Origin: Treponema sp.
GTDB lineage: Bacteria; Spirochaetota; Spirochaetia; Treponematales; Breznakiellaceae
Reading direction: 5' to 3'
Assembly: GCA_031266075.1 (NCBI GenBank)
Contig: JAISBS010000094.1
Span: 31,560 to 95,559, forward strand
DNA: 64,000 bases
Position 1 is the stretch's first letter, and every line of letters starts with the position of its first letter. Position numbers and translations under genes: made by a program. This document shows, in pieces, positions 52,109 through 61,100 of this stretch. The notes beneath the pieces were generated by a model. It ran no database searches and was not told where the DNA came from. It saw nothing but the letters and a program-made list of their open reading frames with translations.

Positions 52109-55100
52109 CTAGTCTTCTTTTACGAACTTGGCAATCCGGAAGCGGCCCCCGTTGCCTTCCTGATACCCCACCGCGGCGATCCAGCCCAAAGTGTTGTTTT
52201 GCAGGGCTGTGGTGGGCGCGTTTTCAATGTTCAGCCGGGCATCGGCTTCGTTCTTGGCCCGGCTGGGAACGTTCATGGTTTCCCAGTTGCCGGGGCCCGT
52301 ATAGCGCGTGGTATCGTAGGCCGAAAGACCGGGGATATAGGCCACTTTGACGCCGTCGTAGGTGCCCTGCCGGTCAAGGTCCTCGTAGACGATCCAGGGG
52401 TTTCCGTTGGCGTCCAGGGAAAGATCGGTCCAGCGGCCCACGGCCCCGGTCCGGTCAACCTCCACGGTAGTCCAGTTGGCGCCGCTGTCCGTACTTCGGG
52501 CGTAAACCAGGGCCATGGCGGCCCGGTCCAGGTAGGCCAGGTGGTAATGGCCGTTGCCGCCGATCCGGGCGGACACGTACTCGCCGGTTTTGCTCTGGGC
52601 GGTGGTGATGGCCGCCGGCGCGGACCAGGGATCGCCCGTAACCGGCGCGGCGGAACTGCTGGCGGTGAACATGAGCTTCTGATCGGTCATGTCGTAGTAG
52701 AAGATCACCGGCGTACCGGTGGTTGTCAGGCCGATGGCGTTCCAGAGCCCCGCGGCCCGCTGGGTAGTGGCGAAATCGGTGTAGTACCTCTTAGTGTCGC
52801 CAACAGTTCCGGCGGGCGAAAGACCCCCAACATTGTCGACGAAATCGCCGCCGCGGATGTTGTGACCTCGAACCCGGTTAGTAGCGCCGTATGTCGTAGC
52901 ACTCGTACTGTTCGTGGTAGAATCACGGATGTCGTTATATTCCCAACCGCCGTCCAGGTTTACCCAGCGCTGGGCGGGAAAGCCGGTTGCCACAGTCTGG
53001 TTGCGCCAATAGTAATCGCGGACATTAGTGTCAGAAGTACCTGAAGCCGGCATTCCTTCGCGGCCGTACCAGTATTTCAGGGACCGGGTGATCTGGTCGT
53101 GGTAGCTTACGTGGATGTTCATGCCGCTGGTAATGATCCGGGGGTTCCGGAAACGGTCTGCCTTAAACCCGGTATGCCGAGTGGCGGTTTCCGCATTCGC
53201 CGGATACTGATGGGTTCGCTGCACCCAGTAGCCGGTCCGGATACCCTCGCTATCCCAATACATAGAGGGATCCGGCCCTGAAAGATCAAAGACAAAAAGA
53301 CCCCCTTTCATATACAACTCATAAGGCGTAAGACCTGAACTGGTACCGGGCATATTGTAGACTATCAGGGGTTTGCCGTTGGCGGACACCCGGTCCGATG
53401 TGGAATTGGTTGTACTGGTGCTAAAGTGGATGTCCGTATTGTCAAAGGGATCGGTCCACTGCTGGAGTATCTTCCCCCACTGGTTGGGGGTGCCCCAGAG
53501 GATGCTGGTCTGGTCTTCCCAGATCCAGGCGCCGAAGAGCTTCCCGTCCACCGGGTTTATGGTCATGGATACGTGTTCCCCATGCTCACTGGTTCTGGTT
53601 ACACCAGTGCCGCTGACGGCGTTGGCAGTGCCCGTTGGCCCCCTGCCGCCGGTCGATTCGGCATACGTATTCCCCCCAAACCGGTCGGTGTCCTGGGAAT
53701 CCCAGATCCGGGCCATCCGTTCGTCGGTCCAGAAGTCCTCGTTCCAGGCGGCGGTATTTTCCCGGTTCCAGGAGTTGGTCCGTTTGCCGCCGCTGGTGTA
53801 GACACGGGCATCGTTATTGACGGCGGGTACAGTCGCCGCCGTGCCGTTGGCGCTCTGGGAACTCAGCAGGATGCTGCCGTGGAGGGCTCCGGAGGGAACC
53901 GTAATGCCGATGGTTTTCGCCGCCGGGGTTTTCGTGCCAACGTCAACGCTGCCAATGCTCAGGGTTACGCTCGCGGTGGGCGAACTCAGGTTAAAGCCGT
54001 TGACAACCGCCCCCTCGCTCCGGTTCAGGGTGTAGTAGCCCATTTTGGTTCTCACGTTGGACATGGTGCTGAAGTTCCGGTCTATCCCCGTAATATAGGG
54101 GGCCAGGTTCACCGTAATGGCGCTGTACGCGGCAGGTGTGGCGTCCGTGGATAGTTTGGAAACAACGGGGCTGTCATGGTTCCCCGAAGCGTCGAAGTCC
54201 CAGGCTTTGGCCGTAACCTGTAACTGGTTAAAGACCACCACGGGACTGGAGTTGCTTGAGCGCTGGGGATAGTCCTGGGTGTTCCAGATAAAGGCCCATT
54301 CCACCCAGTGGCCGGTCAGGTTCATCACCTCCGAGGTATAGGCCAGGGCAACGCCTCCCCGTGTGGCCGCGGGGGTGGCGGTGAGTTTTTTCTCCGTTGG
54401 ATTCCAGGCCAGAATGTCGATGGACTTCAGGGCGGGATCGCCGGTGGCTTCCCCGGCGAATTCCAGGCTGATCTTCTCAACCCGGCGGGAATCCCGGGCC
54501 CAGCCCCGGAGGATCACTTCCCCGCTCAGCGTATCATACGCGAAGTTTGCGGCGCCCAGGGTTCCGGTGGGAAGGGTTCCCCCGTGGAGGGCGTTTGTAT
54601 TTTTCCGGGGTTCAATATGGCCGGACTTCCGCACATTGACCGCCGATCCGGTGGTGTTGTAGAGGCCGCCCCGGTCTTTGTTCACCGGGTTGATGGCCGA
54701 GTAGCTTCCCAGAACGGGGTTCGCCGTGTTCAGCGCCCTTGGCGTGGCGGCGGCGGCTTCCCTGCCGGTTTCATGTTTGGGGTTAAAGTCGTAGAGGACC
54801 AGCGAGGGTTTCTGGGCGTCCAGGTTGACCACCGGTATGGCCAGTACGGTAAAGCTGGTTATTCCCCGGGCGTCCCGCAGTTCCAGTATAAAACGGGGAT
54901 GGTTCACCAGTATCTCGTGGCCGTTGGCATCCAGATCGGGAGGACTGCCAACGGTTTGGGAATAGCTTATGAACGGAGCGTTGACGCCCCCGGCAAAGTA
55001 GGCGCTGGTGTAGGTAAAGTCCACGGTAGTAACCGGATAGGACGCGCCGGTTTCCGGGTCAACAAAGCTGGTGTTTGCCTCCGTTCCCCCGGTCAGGTTG

Positions 55101-58100
55101 TGCCGCAACTCGAGTTCCCGGGCCGTTCCGGTTCCCCGCCAGGCTTTGCCCGACGCGCGGAAGATCGTTCCCGCCGTATTGTCCGGCGCGCCCACGCTTT
55201 CCCAGGAACTAAAGCCCGACGCGTCGGGGTCTACGATTTCGTAGTAACTGCCCGCTGCCAGGCCGGTGATGGGTACGATATTCGGCGCTCCCGAGGTGTT
55301 AATGTAGCTCAGTGTGTAGGTATAGGGCGTAAAGCCCGCAGCGGTATTTTTCGTTACCATGGCCCGCAGGTGGATCAGGTTGTTCCGGGCGGTAAAGCCG
55401 CTGATGTTCTGGTAGTTCGCGCTGACGGTCCGTTCCTGGTTAATCGCCACGGGAACGCCGGAGGCATTAAAGGTGTTCAACGCCGGCGCGCCGTTATTAT
55501 ACAGGTCGGTGGCCAGGGAAACCCCCCGCAGAATGGGCCCGCCGTTCATCACGGTCAGGGAATGTTCGTAATAGGTGGCGTTTCCCGCGTCGTCATAGAC
55601 CAGGAAACAGGCGGTCAGGGGCCCGGCGGGCAGGCTGGCGGTGTTGATCTCGGCGGTCCACTCATGGTAGACGCCGTCGGGGTACCAGCCCACGGTGTAG
55701 TTGGCGCCGCTCAGCGAATCCGTGCCGTTGTGGTCAATAGTAATAACGGTGGCGGGCCGGGGCACGGCGCGGCGGCCCGCGGCGTCAAGGGTTGCGGGAA
55801 GGCCGCCGTAGACGTTTTCCGTTACCACATCGGAGGAATTCACATAGCGTCCCACATGGGCCTGCACGGAGCTTCCGGCGGGAATCTCAACGGGATTACC
55901 ACCCGACTCGGTGGCCCGGTAGAATTTACCGTCCGCGCTCCTGAGCCATATTTCCACTCGCTGGTTTCCGTAGACCGTTACCGCATGGTTCCCGTCCCGG
56001 TCCCAGATCCGGCCCTGGAGGAGGTAGTTTGTCCCCATGGCGCTGGAGTTGCCGGTGTATTCGCCCAGCGGCGCAAAACGGTCAACCCGGAAGGACGTGG
56101 TGTTCGTCCGGGGATGATGGGCCGGCAGGCTGAAATCCAGGGCCAAAAGCTCAAAGTCGAAAATTTCGGCGCCGTTGGGGAACGCGCTGCCGGTGAGGAG
56201 GTCCAGGTTCACCGGAACGTGGACTTTGTATACGTGGCTGCCCGGATATGGGTTGCCGCCGGCGCCGGGTTCGTACTGCTTGTAGGCCCAGGCGTCATTC
56301 CAGGCGCCCGCAGCCGTGGCGGGAGCGGGCGCTTGATCGGGATCCAGGTTGATCCGCACCATGGCTTTTGTGGCGGGATTCATCCAGGAAATGCTGTCCA
56401 GGCCCTGGTCTTCGGTAACCAGGGCTTCCACATAGACCGTGCCCCCGATCCCTTTGGTTATATCAACTTCGTTGGTGGGAATGGCGGAGGAGCCCCGGTA
56501 GATCTTTACGGTTTCAAAGACCGGCACGCCGGTTTCCACCGTTACCTTGATCCGGGTAATCCAGCCGTTTTGTTTCCGCCGCCCGTTTTCGTTGGCTTCC
56601 GTTCCGGCGGGAATGGCGGTGGGGCCGACATAGCCGCCGTCCGCGTTCTGGGCGGAATCCCAGGCCATTACTTCAATATAGATGGGCCGGGACGTACCCA
56701 CGGTGGGATCAAGCTGCCCCGTGGTGTTGATCTTGAAGTTCCACTGCACCGAGGCGGTGCGGACATTCCCGGCGATATTGGCGAGCCGCCATCTGCCGGC
56801 GTTGCTGCCATAGGCAGCGCCGTCCCCGCCGGTCAGCGCCGCGCTGTTGCTGTAGCTGTCCGCCGGGAACAGGGATTCCGGTTCCGCCAGGGCTATTGGC
56901 GTGTTGGCGTCATCCAGCACCCGGTAGACCACGTTTTCCACCCGGCCATGGCTGTCGATGGCGCTGCCGGTTACGGTAACGCCGCCGCCCACAACGCCGT
57001 TATCCTTGGGGGAACCCATGGTAACTTTGGGCAGATCCCCGTAGGGGTCAACCCAGTAGTACCGCGTAAAGAACTCTTCGTTGCCCGCCAAATCCGTTAC
57101 CTTGAACAGAACCGGCAGAACCCAGATGTTATTGTCCAGCGGATTACCGGCGTTCAGCGCCCCGCCGCCACCCAGAATGGGATCGCCGCTACCGGGGATT
57201 GCTTTTTTCACATAGGCGGAGTTGCTCGCCAGGCTGTTGATGTTCGTGAAGGTCAGCGACCAACTGTAGCCGGTGCTGTCCCACCGGGCATACGCATCAT
57301 CCGTATCGCTCCATATCGCATCGGCGTATACGATGGTGCTGTCGTTATTGGGGTCAGCTTTGGCCCAGCCCAGACTGTATTCGACCTTTTCCAGGCCCTT
57401 GTCGTCGCTGCCGGTTCCGCGGATCGTGTCCCGGCCCATGAGCCGGTCAAAGGGAGCGGTGGTTTTGACGGCAGTCTCCTGGGGATAAAGGACTTCCAGG
57501 CCGGGCTTGGTATTGTCCAGGGTAAAGTTCAGAACCCGCTGGGCCGTGCGGCCAGACCAGTCCTCGGCTTCCAGATAGACCGTAATGCCGCTGCTCAGAT
57601 CCAGGCTGTTGAGGGTCAGGGTCCAGTCTGCAGGGTTCGCGGTACTATCGTTGTAAGTCGTGTTGGAGCCGGGCCAATACACCGTGGCGGTTGAAGATGA
57701 GCCGCCCGATGCCCGGGCCCTGACCTGTTTGATCATGCCGGCGTCAGAAGCCTTTCCGGTCAGCGTTACCGAGCTGCCCGCGCCCTTGATATAGGGACTG
57801 GTGTTGTCCGGCAGCAGGACGGGCTCGTTGGGGTTCACATGGAACACCTTGTAGCCGGTTTCCGCCGCATGGCCGGTGCCGATGGAAAAATCGCTGGTTC
57901 TGATCCGGAGCCGGTATGTGCCCTCGGGCAGATATTTCCGGGCAGTGTCGGGATCCGTTGAATTGGCGGTGATCCTCAGTTCCCATTCCTGGTTTTGCTG
58001 GGCCACGCCAATGCTGTCCGCCGTACCGTCGGCATTGCCGTCCACCGAGTCGGGGAACAGGCTAAACCAGTCGTAGCTTGGGGCCGCGGTGTTCCAGGCG

Positions 58101-61100
58101 CCGGTTTTATCGCCGGTCGTGGTTGTTCCGTTGCTGTCCTCCCACTTTTCAATGCGCCCCTGCAACTGGGCCACCCGGTTCGCGTCGTAGGCGTAGCCGT
58201 TGATCTGGGACTGGGTGGAATTAAGGTACGTGTCGCCTGAGCTTTCCATACTGGAGAATGTTACCGCTACCGGCGTATCGTCCTTGATAAAGCGCCACTC
58301 CAGTTCGGTGGAGACGCCGCTCGCGTCCACGGCGTTGATAAAGACCGAACAGGTATCGTTATTGCCCCCGGCGCTGAATTCAGACGCAGGCACCGCGTAT
58401 GTCCAGTCAATTTTTTTGGCCAGAACTCCGGTTCCGGTCTGCGCCGCGCCGGTGAGGGGGTTAATTTCGATCTCGCTCTGCGTGGCCGTAATGCCCAGCG
58501 GCACATTGGTGGTCATCAGATCGCGGGGCGTACCGCTTGAGCGAATTCTCAGGCTCAGACCGCTCAGGTTGGCGTCCACCGCCGTACCGGAAATGGTAAA
58601 GGGACTGTATGCCGAAACCGTGTAAATGGCGTTCTGTTCCGGGGGGCTCGTTACCGCCGGAACGGGGGCCAGATTGTCGGTCCGGAACAGGATCTTGGCG
58701 TATGTGGCTTCATTGCCGTTCAGATCCTTCACCGTGATGGTAATCAGGTGGAGGCCGTCGGGAATGGCGCGGCCCTGGGTAAGACCCATCTTCCATTTGG
58801 CGGTCTGTTCCCCGATGTCGGCGGCCACTTCCCCGATTTTGAGGTCTATGGCCCAGGGCATGGAGAGGCCGCCGTCCGTGTCGGCCCAGTTATAACCGTT
58901 CATGGGCAGGGTCATGGGAACCCTGACGCCGCCGGTGGGGGTAAGCTCGATAAAGTTCACGGTATCGCCGGCGGGATTAAGCGGGGATGCGGAAATGCTC
59001 GCGGCCTCCCGCACATTATAGAGGTGATAGGTAAAGGCGGGCGTATCCAGCGGATTGTCATAGGTTTGACGCCGGAGGGCCGTATAGCGGTCGACAAATT
59101 TTCCCGTCAGTTTGGGGAAGGCCGTGGCGGGGTCCCCCGTAAAGCTCAGGGTAGAAATGGGGCCGGAACTGGTCAGGGACGTATAGCCCAGGGTGTTCAC
59201 GATTTCTTCAAAATCCAGACTTGGCGCCGCGGTATCCTTGTAAAAACTAAAGGTCGTGGAACTGCTGTTCCCCGCCTCGTCCACGGCGATAAGCTGGATG
59301 CTGTGGGATCCCTCTGCCAGGGGCGCCCAGGGTTTCTTTCCATTCAGAATCCCGCTGGGTATCCGGTAGATCGTCAGGGGCGGTGTTCCGGCAGGCATAG
59401 CCGCATGGACGCCCTTGAGGTACTGGGCCGGCGATTCGGAATCGGCTTCCGCCGAAATATAGAAGGTCTCGCCCAACAGGTCCGCCGACTCTTCCGCCGC
59501 GGTCCAGGCGACTTTGGTGATATGGGTAGCCAGGGCCGCCGCTCCGCCGGGGGATGTGGCGCCGCCTGAGTTTTCGTAGTTAAAGGTAATGCCCGCAACG
59601 GGAATCTGGGGCGTGGGAACCAGGGGGTTTATCCGGTTTTCCACAATCCCGATGTAGAAATAGTCGGGAAGCGCGCTAAAGGGCTGGTTAAACTGCCGGA
59701 TCGTATCAAAGTACAGTTCCGGCGGTTTGGTATCGTAGGTGTAGGAATAGGTGTTTTCCGTTGCCGCCGCCGCATAGGAAGCAGCCGGCAGCATGGTTCC
59801 CAGCGGCGTATCCGGTTGAGGATTCTTCGTCCAGCCCGTCGAAAGATCGGGCCCCAGCTTTTTGGCGGGGTCATCGGAAACCCGGAGCCGGTACTGGAGG
59901 GTAGCCTGCGCTCCCGGCAGGGGAATCGGCCCGTTAAACGCGATGGTCCGGTTCTGGTTGGACAGGGTGTTTGTCTCCATGTTCGCCCAAGCGGTCCAGG
60001 TGGAACCGTTGTAAAAGGAAACCTGAACCTGGGTTCCCGGCGCAAAGCCGTCATCGTCGGTTACGCGCCCGGAAACACGCAGGCTCCCGGCCCCCACGAA
60101 ATGGTTGTCGGGCCGGATCTGAGAGAACAGGGGATTGTCGGTGTCCTGCTTGATATACACGGTCTGGAGCTTCATCAGCGGGAGGTTCACCCCAAAGGCG
60201 GCGGCGGGATCAATCGAGTAGTTCCCCGCCGCGTCCAGGGCGATAATATAGAGCTGGTACCAGCCCTCGGCAAGCCCGACGCTGTTGAGCCGCCAGGTGT
60301 AGGAAGTCCGGTCGTGGGCGCTTTCGTACCAGTTGTTTTTCGGGATCACCGTGCCGGTGTTATACGTGGCAACCGAGGGGGCTTCCCCTTCCACAGGAGT
60401 GTCGCTGGCGGAGGGCAGAAGCCAGTAGCGCATCTCATGGGGATTTTCTTCGACCAGGCCGGCCATAAACTCAAGAATGCCGTTGGCGGCATTGCCGGTT
60501 ACCGGCGCGCTGATCGGCGTGGTGCTGATATTTTTCAGGAGGCTCACTACGGGCTTTACCTTGTCAACCCGGTATTTTACCTCAAAAATTTCGATATTGC
60601 CGAATTTATCCGTGGCCCGGAACGTGAAGACCCGTTCCGCCAGATCCGCGGTGCCGGGGCCCAGTTCCACATCCACATTGGTGGAGAAATTGTACTCATA
60701 GTCAGTGCCCTTGGCGTGCGGCATGATGAGATCCGGCTCCTGGCCCGGAACCGACGCATCCAGGATCGTCCGGTAATCCGTGCCCGCGTTGGTTACTTGA
60801 TAACCCGGCGGGGCACCTAATGTTTTGTAGGGGGGCAGTATCTCCAGCTTTTGCAGTTCGTTGGGATCGCCGACCCTTCCTTCTATCGTAATATAGCCGG
60901 TGGGAAAATTAACGCCATCGTAGCCGGATTCGCCCGACAGATGGGCGTTTTTCTCCCGGCTGCCGTCCGCGGGACTAAAAGTGCCGGGAACAGGCCGGGG
61001 GCCCGAAGAATCCACGGCGATCCAGGTTTTCAGGGTCGTGGATGCGGAGGCGACCGCCTCGCCGCCCTGCCCTTCAATTTCCTCGGTGATCCAGTGTTTA

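Noticed and set aside
54308..57694. 1128-codon plus-strand open frame opposite the largest gene
   Set aside because: Same shadow effect; no motif, and the opposite strand carries clear Ig-like units throughout.
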